A stretch of DNA of 15,340 nucleotides, from the NCBI GenBank assembly GCA_964632995.1, contig CAZWDL010000149.1, forward strand, positions 1 through 15,340, in the 5' to 3' direction. Positions 6,615-13,006 of the stretch are shown one piece after another. Source of the DNA: CAZWDL01 sp964632995. GTDB taxonomy: Bacteria > Bacteroidota > Bacteroidia > Chitinophagales > Saprospiraceae. Made by a program: the position numbers and the translations under genes. The stretch's first letter is position 1. Each line of letters starts with the position of its first letter. The notes beneath the pieces are model-generated. The model had not been told where the DNA came from. It saw only the letters and a program-made list of their open reading frames with translations, and searched no databases.

Positions 6615-8257
6615 TTTTCTTTATCTGGATTTTCGGTAGCCATTTCCTCGATGGTTTGCTGCTCCAGTTGCTGAAGCGAACCTTCAATTTCATTAATCTC
6701 CCCCTGTAATTCGTTCAACTCGATTTCCAGTTCCTTGCGCTCCAGTTCTTTTCCGTTTTGCAAAAGCTGTATCTTCTTTTTCACTTCCAGCGCTCTAACC
6801 ACTCTGACATTTTCTTCCTGGTTAAGTTTGGTCCGTAGTTCTGCGACCTGACTGCTAAGGGGTTTGCGTTGCTTCTGCAACTCCAGCAGGCTTTCGCGGT
6901 ATTCCTTCTGGAGCTCAAGCTTGGCTTTGCGGTAGGCTTTTTCGGATTCCGGGATGGTATCTGATAAAATGGAGGGCGATATTTTATCCAGCGGTTTAGC
7001 GGGAGTCCTATTGCTTATTGCTGAAGTTGTCAGCGTTGTCGCATTTGAAGAAAGGGGAGCGCTATCTTCTAAGCCATTCTCAGAAGACGGTGCTCCCGGA
7101 CTTTCCTCAACCTCGTTGAGGTGTTCGGGAGGCACCGAATCCAGACGGGTGATTTCACTGCCTGCAGCTTGCTCGGTTTCGACAGCCGTATTTCTTTGCT
7201 TGGGTGCTGTGCTTGTCCAGCTGAAAGCTGCCAGTCCAAAGAACAGCAGACACACCAGCGTGCTCCAGAAAATCCGGAACGGCAGTTGAGCCGACTGGCG
7301 GCCGTGCAGCAGCCGCTGAATGCGGCCCAGCACGCTCCCGCGGGATCCGGCCAGGGCCACTACTAACCCCGCATGCTTTACCCGGTACTCTTCCAGGGTA
7401 GCCAGTGTTTTGACGAAAGTCAGTTCATCACCGCATACCTCTACGGCCCAGTCATCACAGCAATGCTCCCGTTCGGCCCGAACGGAGGCCGACAGCCACC
7501 AGATACCGGGGTTGAAGAAAAATAGTATTTCGACAAAGGATTGCAGCAGGTTGACAAAGTAATCGTGACGACGAATGTGTGCCAGCTCATGCGCCAACGC
7601 ACTTTCCACCTGTTCGGGAGGGAGGTTGGCGGCCATGCCGAGCGGGAGCAGAATCACGGGTTTGAGCACCCCGATGACCATTGGGGTATGAATGCGCCGC
7701 GATTCGCGCAACTCGATACCGGTGTGCAAGCCCATCCGGCCGGTCAGTTCGCGCAATCGCTGCTGCCAGTGTTGTGAGGCAGTTGTACTACGATTGTATC
7801 GCAGGTACTGGATAAATGTCAGCTCGCCCAGGGTTCGCAAGGTCAACACCATCACTCCCAGTAGCCAAAGTACGACGAGCAACGGCAGGTGACGCTGGAG
7901 GTAAATGCCGGATTCAGAGAATACAGCGATCCAGGAACCGGCATTATCCTTTTCAAGCTCTGAAACTGGCTGCGCCAGTTCAGCGGCGGGTTGGTCCACC
8001 ACAATTTCTACCGAATTTTCAGGGGCCGCAATCGCGGGGTCGTATATCCAGATAAAAGTGACCACTGCCGACGCTATGACGAGCCCCATACCGGTTAACC
8101 CGGCAAAATAACGCAGCTGCGGGGAGTGTCGCCGCAGTAAGAACAAGATGGCGAAACACAACAGGGTGATCAGCAAGCCCTGCCACAGGGAGTGCAGGAG
8201 GGTCTAGCCAAGGGCGACAACGATTTCTTCATTTACAAGTCGGGTGAGGATATTCAT
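6611..8257 (-). pseudogene. BlaR1/MecR1-like M56 membrane metallopeptidase, interrupted by an in-frame TAG
   Basis: This is the sensor-protease partner of BlaI. From the ATG at 8257, which shares one base with the BlaI stop (TAATG), the frame reads 17 codons ending VVALG, then TAG, then TLLHSLWQG and 530 more open codons. The M56 zinc motif HELAHIRRHD lies at residues 223-232 in full-length numbering, followed by EREHCCDD ~40 residues later. Hydrophobic helices lie at ~28-43, ~57-71, ~125-145 and ~326-345. The region after the last helix has a Ser/Thr/Pro linker and a long coiled coil; no penicillin-binding SxxK sensor domain was seen. The TAG replaces the conserved Trp of GWTLLHSLWQ and is one base from TGG. 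Without re-initiation (a TTG lies at 8176), recoding or sequence error, only a 17-residue peptide is made. The end is also probably frameshifted. Confidence 0.8.
8204..8206 (-). other. In-frame TAG at codon 18 of the M56 gene
   Basis: CTA on the + strand at 8204-8206 reads TAG in the frame set by the ATG at 8257, between ..VVALG and TLLHSLWQG. M56 proteins carry Trp here, so a single TGG-to-TAG change explains it. The frame is the same on both sides. Confidence 0.85.
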
Positions 8258-8634
8258 TATTTATCGTCTTTTTCGAGTTGTTGAATAATTTTTTTAATCT
8301 CTTCCAGGTCGCTTTCACTAGTTTTTTCATGACCGAGGGCCCGTACCACCAGTTTGAGCGTTGACCCGCCAAAGGCCGTATCCAACAGCCGGTCAATTAA
8401 CCCCTCCTGGGTTTCCTCTTCATTCGTGATCGCCTCGTAAAGGTGGGTCCGGCTTGAGGTGTCTCGCTGGAGAAAACCTTTTTTAGTCATCACTTGCATC
8501 ATTTTCAGGGTCGTGGTGTAGACCACTTCCCGGTTTTTGCTCAATGCTTCGTTGACGGTTCTCACACTGGAAGGACCCAGTCGCCAAAGGACCTGTAACA
8601 CTTCCAGTTCCGCTTCCGTCGGTCGCTTTTTCAT
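8257..8634 (-). CDS. blaI: BlaI/MecI/CopY-family winged-helix repressor
   Basis: A 125-aa cytosolic dimeric repressor. It has the family start PTEAELEVLQVLWRLGPSSV, the recognition-helix region VVYTTTLKMMQVMTKKGFL (37-55), and the wing RDTSSRTHLYEAI (57-69). The C-terminal helical dimerisation region holds LIDRLLDTAFGGSTLKLVV, the segment where M56 partners usually cut or destabilise these repressors. Length is normal and the ATG at 8634 gives the standard N-terminus. Its TAA shares one base with the start of the M56 gene, so translation is likely coupled. Three matching 16-bp operators sit 29-100 bases upstream, indicating autorepression of the operon. In this family the regulated output can be beta-lactamase, a metal exporter or other stress genes; no such target gene lies in the window. 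Confidence 0.93.
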   Translation of the reverse strand: MKKRPTEAELEVLQVLWRLGPSSVRTVNEALSKNREVVYTTTLKMMQVMTKKGFLQRDTSSRTHLYEAITNEEETQEGLIDRLLDTAFGGSTLKLVVRALGHEKTSESDLEEIKKIIQQLEKDDK

Positions 8635-8662
8635 AAGTCAAAGTTTAGAGGATTTACAGAAA

Positions 8663-8678
8663 TACGACATTTGTCGTA
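8663..8678. promoter_or_regulatory. BlaI-type operator 1
   Basis: TACGACATTTGTCGTA is a perfect dyad (TACGACA/TGTCGTA with TT between). It fits the BlaI/MecI operator form TACnACAnnTGTnGTA. It lies just downstream of the -7 box, where it would cover the transcription start. Confidence 0.85.
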
Positions 8679-8681
8679 GTT

Positions 8682-8712
8682 TAAATATATACGATAATCG
8701 TCGTAGTTGCAA
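8682..8712 (-). promoter_or_regulatory. Promoter of the blaI-blaR1 operon (Bacteroidota type)
   Basis: On the - strand TTG (8712-8710) is followed after 20 bases by TATATTTA (8689-8682). This fits the Bacteroidota -33 TTTG / -7 TAnnTTTG layout (19-21 bp spacer) with a mismatch in each box. It is placed correctly for the blaI start at 8634, and operator 2 fills its spacer. Confidence 0.6.
8690..8705. promoter_or_regulatory. BlaI-type operator 2
   Basis: TACGATAATCGTCGTA has the same outer half-sites TACGA and TCGTA as operators 1 and 3, with an imperfect centre. It starts 27 bp from operator 1 and lies between the -33 and -7 boxes. Confidence 0.75.
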
Positions 8713-8718
8713 GAAAAA

Positions 8719-8734
8719 TACGATAAACATCGTA
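8719..8734. promoter_or_regulatory. BlaI-type operator 3
   Basis: TACGATAAACATCGTA is a perfect dyad TACGAT/ATCGTA with a 4-bp centre. It starts 29 bp from operator 2 and lies upstream of the -33 box. The roughly regular 27/29-bp spacing places the three sites on a similar helical face. Confidence 0.8.
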
Positions 8735-8769
8735 TTTTAACATTTCATGCCAGGGTAAACCGAATGATA

Positions 8770-8788
8770 CTAGTACACGGTGTACTAG
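8770..8788. repeat. 19-bp palindrome between the bla operators and the T9SS gene
   Basis: CTAGTACAC and its exact reverse complement GTGTACTAG flank one central G (8779). It has no T-run on either side. Its ACAC/GTGT core resembles but does not match the BlaI sites. It could be a separate operator or part of the 3' end of the neighbouring transcript. Confidence 0.5.
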
Positions 8789-8801
8789 AACCGAAGAAAT
8801 G

Positions 8802-8821
8802 AAGCATAGATCGATATGCTT
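8802..8821 (-). terminator. Weak stem-loop after the T9SS-sorted gene
   Basis: AAGCATA and TATGCTT flank a 6-nt loop, 32 bases beyond the stop of the leftward secreted-protein gene. The leftward tail is CATTTCTTC, only partly T-rich. It may act together with the palindrome at 8770-8788. Confidence 0.3.
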
Positions 8822-8852
8822 TATCCAGACGTGAACCCGGTCCCAATTCAAT

Positions 8853-9908
8853 TTAGTTTTCTCCGGGTCTTTCAATGGCAATCATCCGACTGACTACCGT
8901 TCCCTTTTCGCCGAAGAGGGTCAGCTGGTATAGGCCAGCCGGCAGGGATGGAAGGGCGAGGGTAAACCGGTTGTTGCCGGGAGTGGTTTGGGTTACCGGC
9001 TGCAGGAATACCGGCTGTCCCAGCGCATTGAATAACACAAGCCGCAAGAGTCCCTGCCGGCTGAGCTCAAATTCGAGTGTGAGCTGGCTGACGACGGGAT
9101 TGGGGAACACCCGCAAACGTTGAACAGGTGAAAGTGCCGTACGACGTGAGGTGACTACATTCTGTCCGGTAAGATACTGCCCGGTCAAACTTTCATCTTC
9201 ACCGCCGAAGAGGTTAGACAATTGATGATCGTAGACCAACACGGGAATGATAAATTCGGCCGTCCAGAATTCATAGATCGTGTTTTCAATTCGAATGGGT
9301 AAACCGAATACCCGGAAAGTTTCCGTGCGTTCTCTTTTCACGCGAATACAATCGAAGGTTCCCAGGGGTGTAGTGACTTGCCCCCAGGCGTCTGCCCTGG
9401 TGAGCTGTTCCACTATTCCGGTATCCTGAAATTCGATGACATTCGCGAAAAGGTCGAAAGTTTGGTCGATGCGTGACTTTTCATCAAAAGGAAAAGTAAG
9501 CCGTGTTTCAGGGCCGAAGTTTTTATTAAAAATGACGGTATCCTGATAGCCGAGGATTTCGAAGGCCTCGCTGGTCAGTCGCTGGTACTCCAGCCCGGCG
9601 CCGGAATTGGCGGGGTTTGGAGTGCCCGCCAGGTTGGCATCGGGAAAATTGGCAGCAAAGGCGGTGCCGGCCGGATCGATAAAGAAGGTAGTATCAGGCT
9701 TGCCGGTAGTTTTCTGTGGATTGGAGAAATCCCATTGTTGCCCCCCTCCTGTGCTGCCTAAGTCCAGCCCCGCCAGCCAGGCGGAATCAATTTCCTGGGT
9801 AATAATATTGTCTCCGACTGTCGGAAGATTTGCCCGGGTCAGGGTAATCTGGGCAGTAAGGAGACCGGGCAAAAGGAAAAGCAGAAGCGTGGTGCAGGTC
9901 TGGCTCAT
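8853..9908 (-). CDS. Secreted protein of unknown function with type A T9SS C-terminal sorting domain
   Basis: A 351-aa exported protein. It has an N-terminal signal peptide (MSQTCTTLLLFLLPGLLTAQ, likely cut after TA or TAQ). A ~240-residue middle region, rich in beta-prone segments and unrecognised by me, includes WDFSNPQ and the single Cys of the mature part near 187. The end is a type A sorting domain (~264-345) with RVFPNPVVSQLTLEF, a central LFNALGQPV, LPAGLYQLTLF and a closing basic segment. That domain directs proteins through the outer membrane by the type IX secretion system, usually to the cell surface. ATG at 9908 gives a complete signal peptide. The gene is flanked by stem-loops and appears monocistronic. 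No enzymatic motif was found in the middle region. Confidence 0.9.
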   Translation of the reverse strand: MSQTCTTLLLFLLPGLLTAQITLTRANLPTVGDNIITQEIDSAWLAGLDLGSTGGGQQWDFSNPQKTTGKPDTTFFIDPAGTAFAANFPDANLAGTPNPANSGAGLEYQRLTSEAFEILGYQDTVIFNKNFGPETRLTFPFDEKSRIDQTFDLFANVIEFQDTGIVEQLTRADAWGQVTTPLGTFDCIRVKRERTETFRVFGLPIRIENTIYEFWTAEFIIPVLVYDHQLSNLFGGEDESLTGQYLTGQNVVTSRRTALSPVQRLRVFPNPVVSQLTLEFELSRQGLLRLVLFNALGQPVFLQPVTQTTPGNNRFTLALPSLPAGLYQLTLFGEKGTVVSRMIAIERPGEN

Positions 9909-9969
9909 AGATTCAGTTCTGTTTACTGAAAAGCAGATTTTAAAGTTAGCTCATGTTGGCCGATAAAGC

Positions 9970-9999
9970 AAAAAAGACCCCGACACAAGTGCCGGAGCC
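9970..9999 (-). terminator. Rho-independent terminator downstream of mltD
   Basis: Read leftward, GGCTCCGGCA and TGTCGGGGTC form a 10-bp stem with some G-U pairs around CTTG, and T6 follows directly. It lies about 140 bases past the mltD stop and upstream of the T9SS gene, so it separates the two transcripts. Confidence 0.75.
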
Positions 10000-10035
10000 T
10001 CGCAAATAGTAGGGTTACTACTATAAGCAGCCTAA

Positions 10036-10070
10036 CTTGCGCAGGTTGCCTGAAGGCAACCTGCGACAAG
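10036..10070. repeat. Long perfect inverted repeat in the mltD 3' region
   Basis: CGCAGGTTGCC (10040-10050) and GGCAACCTGCG (10055-10065) form an 11-bp stem with a TGAA loop, extended by CTTG/CAAG after a bulged A. There is no T-run on either strand, so it is not a standard terminator. It may protect the mltD transcript end or be a REP-like palindrome. Confidence 0.5.
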
Positions 10071-10139
10071 TACCAAAAAATAGTTTTCTCATACGGGCTA
10101 TGTCCCGACAATGGGGTAAATGACGAAGGTTGATACTGA

Positions 10140-11282
10140 TCAAGTGTTCCGGAACTCCTGCCTTTGCAAACGGACGAGTACAGACTTTTTGTACTTTTCC
10201 TTTACAGGCAGGCGCTCCGGTTGAGGTAGTGTTTCGATCATCTTAAAAGGCGGCACGTGGCTTGTTTTCAATGGTTTTCTGTATTCTTGGTAGTGGGGCG
10301 CTGGTAATCTATCCTGCCGGGTTTGCGCAATATCAGGCCCTTGTTTTTGTGCTCTGCGGTCGTGCTGTTCGGTTTTTTCCCAATGTTCGGCGGCGGCCGC
10401 AGGCAAGCGGATCGGAACCCTGCTTTCTCCGGCAAAGAAGGTCCCACTCAGATAAGCGGGATTGAGGACATTCAGCTTCTTGACGGAAATGCCCACCCGG
10501 TTGGCTATTGCCTCAAAGCTCATCGATTCCCGGATAGGCAGGGTAGTGATCTCTCCATTCAAATGTGTATCGGCTACAGCTTTGAGACCAAAAAGATAAT
10601 AGTAATTGGCCACGTAGGCTGCAGCTTTCAGTTTGATGATATAGCGCTGGGTTTGCCCCGGCAACCGCTTTTTAATTGCTTCGTAGCCGGCTACGCCCTC
10701 CTGTCGTATTGCTTTCTTAACCCTGGCCGGGCCACAATTGTAGGCCGCCAGAGCGAGACTCCAGTCACCGAATTCCTCGTACAGGTGTCGCAAAAGTTTT
10801 GCGGCAGCTTGCGAAGAACGGTGTGGATCCATGCGTTCGTCGATCCGTTCTTCAACCCGCAGGTCGAAGAACGCGGCAGTAGCCGGCATGAACTGCCAGA
10901 GACCGACGGCGCCGACCGGTGATTCAACACCTGCCCGCAGTCCCGATTCGACAATGGGCAGGTATTTCAGCCATCCCGGCAGGCCTTGTTTTTTAAGCGC
11001 CTCTTCGAAAATGGGAAAGTAGTAAGCTGCTCTTCCCATCAGGCGTTCCGTTTCCCGGCGACCGGGCCGCAGGTAACGTTCGATATAGTGAGCTACTTCG
11101 CTGTTGTAGTCTACCTCAAAAGGCAGTTCCAGCAGGCGAAATTGAGTTTCCACCAATAAATTGTTTTTGTCCAGCCAGTTTGCCAGGCTAGTCTCCCTTG
11201 CCAGATCATATGCTTTAGTATCGGCAAGCGAAACCAGCGAGCAAGCCACCAACATTAGGGACTTTAGGTACAGGGGTTTCAT
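10140..11282 (-). CDS. mltD: MltD-like lytic transglycosylase (SLT domain plus LysM)
   Basis: A 380-aa envelope enzyme cleaving the glycan strands of peptidoglycan to 1,6-anhydromuropeptides. A hydrophobic N-terminus (MKPLYLKSLMLVACSLVSLA) looks like a signal peptide, possibly a lipoprotein since Cys13 lies within it, though no clear lipobox is seen. The SLT (GH23) domain at ~85-230 shows LKYLPIVESGL (catalytic Glu112), GAVGLWQFMPATA (124-136) and LALAAYNCGPARVKKA (176-191). One LysM-like repeat follows at ~252-293 (SFEAIANRVGISVKKLNVLN). The last ~85 residues are basic, Pro-rich and low-complexity. The ATG at 11282 is preferred over an upstream start at 11426, because the extra 48 residues look non-coding and would bury the signal peptide. 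A terminator lies ~140 bases downstream. Confidence 0.9.
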   Translation of the reverse strand: MKPLYLKSLMLVACSLVSLADTKAYDLARETSLANWLDKNNLLVETQFRLLELPFEVDYNSEVAHYIERYLRPGRRETERLMGRAAYYFPIFEEALKKQGLPGWLKYLPIVESGLRAGVESPVGAVGLWQFMPATAAFFDLRVEERIDERMDPHRSSQAAAKLLRHLYEEFGDWSLALAAYNCGPARVKKAIRQEGVAGYEAIKKRLPGQTQRYIIKLKAAAYVANYYYLFGLKAVADTHLNGEITTLPIRESMSFEAIANRVGISVKKLNVLNPAYLSGTFFAGESRVPIRLPAAAAEHWEKTEQHDRRAQKQGPDIAQTRQDRLPAPHYQEYRKPLKTSHVPPFKMIETLPQPERLPVKEKYKKSVLVRLQRQEFRNT

Positions 11283-11991
11283 GAGATATTTGGTTTTATA
11301 TAAGTGAGATTGTATCCGTTCAGTAGGCGTTTGTTCCCATATACCAAGCCCGTTTATCGCTAAATACCAATCCTTCAACCTCACTTTCTCATGTCCGCTG
11401 CGATCAACGGCAAAACGTACTATCACCGGCTCTTAACCCGGCGCCTTTTATTTTTGCAAGGAAAAACTGTCGAAAACCGATTAACTTGTTGGGCAAACCA
11501 CCTTGCTTCTTCAAGAAAGAAATCTCAAGACAGGCTCTGCACCACGTCGTAAGCCGACCATGGGGGGATAGCAACTGTTCTGATTTAATCAAATCATTCA
11601 GAAGCAGGTCAAGTGCAAAACAAAAAGCCTTTAGTGGGGATATTCCACAACAACAGGGGGGATAGTTAAATGCGGAAATTTAATAATCTGACAGGTAGGT
11701 AAAATAGTTTCTCAATAAAACACACTTTGAAATTAGCACTTTTCTACCAAAGCACAAATTTTTTTTGTGATGAGCTGTACGAAGCTGAACGCTCCTCTGC
11801 TTTGTACAAGGGTTATAAACCTGATTAAATGGTGTTTAAACAGTAGGTTTTGACAAATATATTGCTAAAAAAAATGTATACAGTGACTAAAAACCAAGCC
11901 GGCCTCAAATCAGCACCTACTGTCCCTGCAAAGACAGTATCCGGCAGCTATGCACTACATTATTACGTACATTTGCCTGAGACGAAAACAC
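11283..11991. other. Long divergent spacer between mltD and the DUF2064 gene
   Basis: No convincing gene is seen in these 709 bases; short frames on both strands lack protein-like composition. The right half is AT-rich. It holds a stem-loop (TGTACGAAGC 11776-11785 with GCTTTGTACA 11799-11808, one G-U pair), a smaller one right after it (GGTT-ATA-AACC), and another at 11918-11939 (TACTGTC/GACAGTA). It must contain the promoters of both flanking genes; only the one for the DUF2064 gene is suggested. Confidence 0.4.
11968..11975 (+). promoter_or_regulatory. -7 box candidate for the DUF2064 gene
   Basis: TACATTTG matches the Bacteroidota -7 consensus TAnnTTTG exactly, 16 bases before the ATG at 11992. 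No clear TTTG -33 box lies 19-21 bases upstream, so the assignment is tentative. If right, it excludes the upstream ATG at 11950. Confidence 0.35.
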
Positions 11992-12720
11992 ATGCCACTA
12001 AGCGGAACACATACAGCCATCCTCGTATTCGTTCGAAACGAAGGGGAGGAAAGCCACGCCAAGCGCTTCACGCACATTGGTGGAAGCCGGGCGAATCGCC
12101 GTATCGTGCGCGTGCTGAACCAACGCGTAGAGCAACTGGCAAGAGCCACCGGCCTGCCGACTGTTGTACTATACGGCGAACAACAGGTGGGAAGCTGCTT
12201 CGGCGAACGCTTCAGCAACGCGATTGAAAGCTTGTTTGACCGCGGCTTTCAGCGGGTGATCAGTGTGGGCAACGATTGCCTTTCGCTTGATCAAAGTCAT
12301 CTACTTGAAGTCAGTCACAAGCTGGAATTTACCCCCCTGGTACTCGGTCCTACCTACGACGGAGGGGCCTATGTTATCGGAATCGATCGCTCCGTATTCC
12401 GGCAGGAAGCTTTTCGCGACTTACCCTGGCAGTGTTCCGAATTGCTGCCGGCGCTCATTGAATACGGCCGGGATTTAGGTAGTGCTCCCTTTCTGATGCC
12501 TCCCAGATGGGATGCTGATGATGCCGTCAGTTTTGCCCGGGCCTTCGCTACGCTTACCGGCAATCATCCGCTGGTCCGGTTGCTTAGGTCTTTGCTTCTT
12601 TCCGCTCAGCGACCGGCCCGGCGGAGTATTATTTCAGTGATTCAGATATTACTCCACACCCCCTTGCTCAGGGGACCACCGCCTGCCTTCCCCTCCGGCA
12701 TTTCTCCGTCATTTGATTGA
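11992..12720 (+). CDS. DUF2064 / TIGR04282-type GT-A-fold protein
   Basis: A 242-aa cytosolic protein resembling the DUF2064 family, whose fold is that of nucleotide-diphospho-sugar transferases; its biochemical role is not established. Family-like segments in order: AILVFVRNEGEE (9-20); FGERFSNAIESLFDRGF (70-86); VISVGNDCLSL (89-99), with the Asp of the usual GxDxP-like motif; VLGPTYDGGAYVIGI (117-131); FRDLPWQ (141-147); and RWDADDAVSF (172-181), matching the closing D-D motif. The usual N-terminal P-G-x-x-KTR signature is replaced by SHAKRF. A ~50-residue C-terminal extension, Leu-rich then Pro-rich, follows the domain. The ATG at 11992 is preferred because the domain starts right after it and a -7-like box precedes it; an ATG at 11950 would add 14 residues. 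The TonB receptor begins 286 bases downstream on the same strand. Confidence 0.75.
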   Translation: MPLSGTHTAILVFVRNEGEESHAKRFTHIGGSRANRRIVRVLNQRVEQLARATGLPTVVLYGEQQVGSCFGERFSNAIESLFDRGFQRVISVGNDCLSLDQSHLLEVSHKLEFTPLVLGPTYDGGAYVIGIDRSVFRQEAFRDLPWQCSELLPALIEYGRDLGSAPFLMPPRWDADDAVSFARAFATLTGNHPLVRLLRSLLLSAQRPARRSIISVIQILLHTPLLRGPPPAFPSGISPSFD

Positions 12721-12946
12721 AACATTTATAAGGTTGCGGGTGGGATAAGGGACCTAAAGCTTTCGGAATTGGAAGGCCTGGAACATTTTGGCGTCTTCTT
12801 TATGTAAGCAGTCCAATCCCTGGTTTTCATTTCATGCTTTTTGCCGAAAATATCCGTTTCCTCCGGGAACGGCTCAACTTGTACTGTGGAACGCCCTATG
12901 CCGGAGCTGTCCCCGGTTACATTTCAAAAACAAGTCGATTTATTAA

Positions 12947-12988
12947 CCCTCGCCCGATAGGGAGGGGCTGTAAGAGTACTGCCCTCCC
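12947..12988 (+). promoter_or_regulatory. Alternative leader hairpins upstream of the TonB receptor gene
   Basis: GGGAGGG at 12960-12966 can pair perfectly with CCCTCCC at 12982-12988 (15-nt loop). It can instead pair with the upstream CCTC-g-CCC (12948-12955) around a GATA tetraloop. The two folds exclude each other and end 18 bases before the ATG at 13007. This is the layout of a leader switch, but function is inferred. The rest of spacer 12721-12946 shows nothing clear. Confidence 0.35.
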
Positions 12989-13006
12989 ACAGGGAAAACA
13001 CCAGCT

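Noticed and set aside
8204..8206. Reassignment of TAG to an amino acid genome-wide
   Set aside because: The left-edge gene ends normally at a TAG followed by a terminator, and no other gene here contains an internal TAG.
9923..10111. 62-codon - strand frame between mltD and the T9SS gene
   Set aside because: It runs through the terminator stem and the long hairpin and has no recognisable protein features.
11283..11426. Upstream in-frame extension of mltD (start at 11426)
   Set aside because: The added 48 residues would precede and hide a good signal peptide that starts at 11282, and they look non-coding.
11950..11991. Upstream ATG for the DUF2064 protein
   Set aside because: It adds 14 residues unlike the family and overlaps a consensus -7 box; the ATG at 11992 fits better.
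254..12990. 15-base identity GTACTGCCCTCCCAC at 254-268 and 12976-12990
   Set aside because: One copy is icmF coding sequence and the other lies in a leader. A single 15-base match in 15 kb is within reach of chance.
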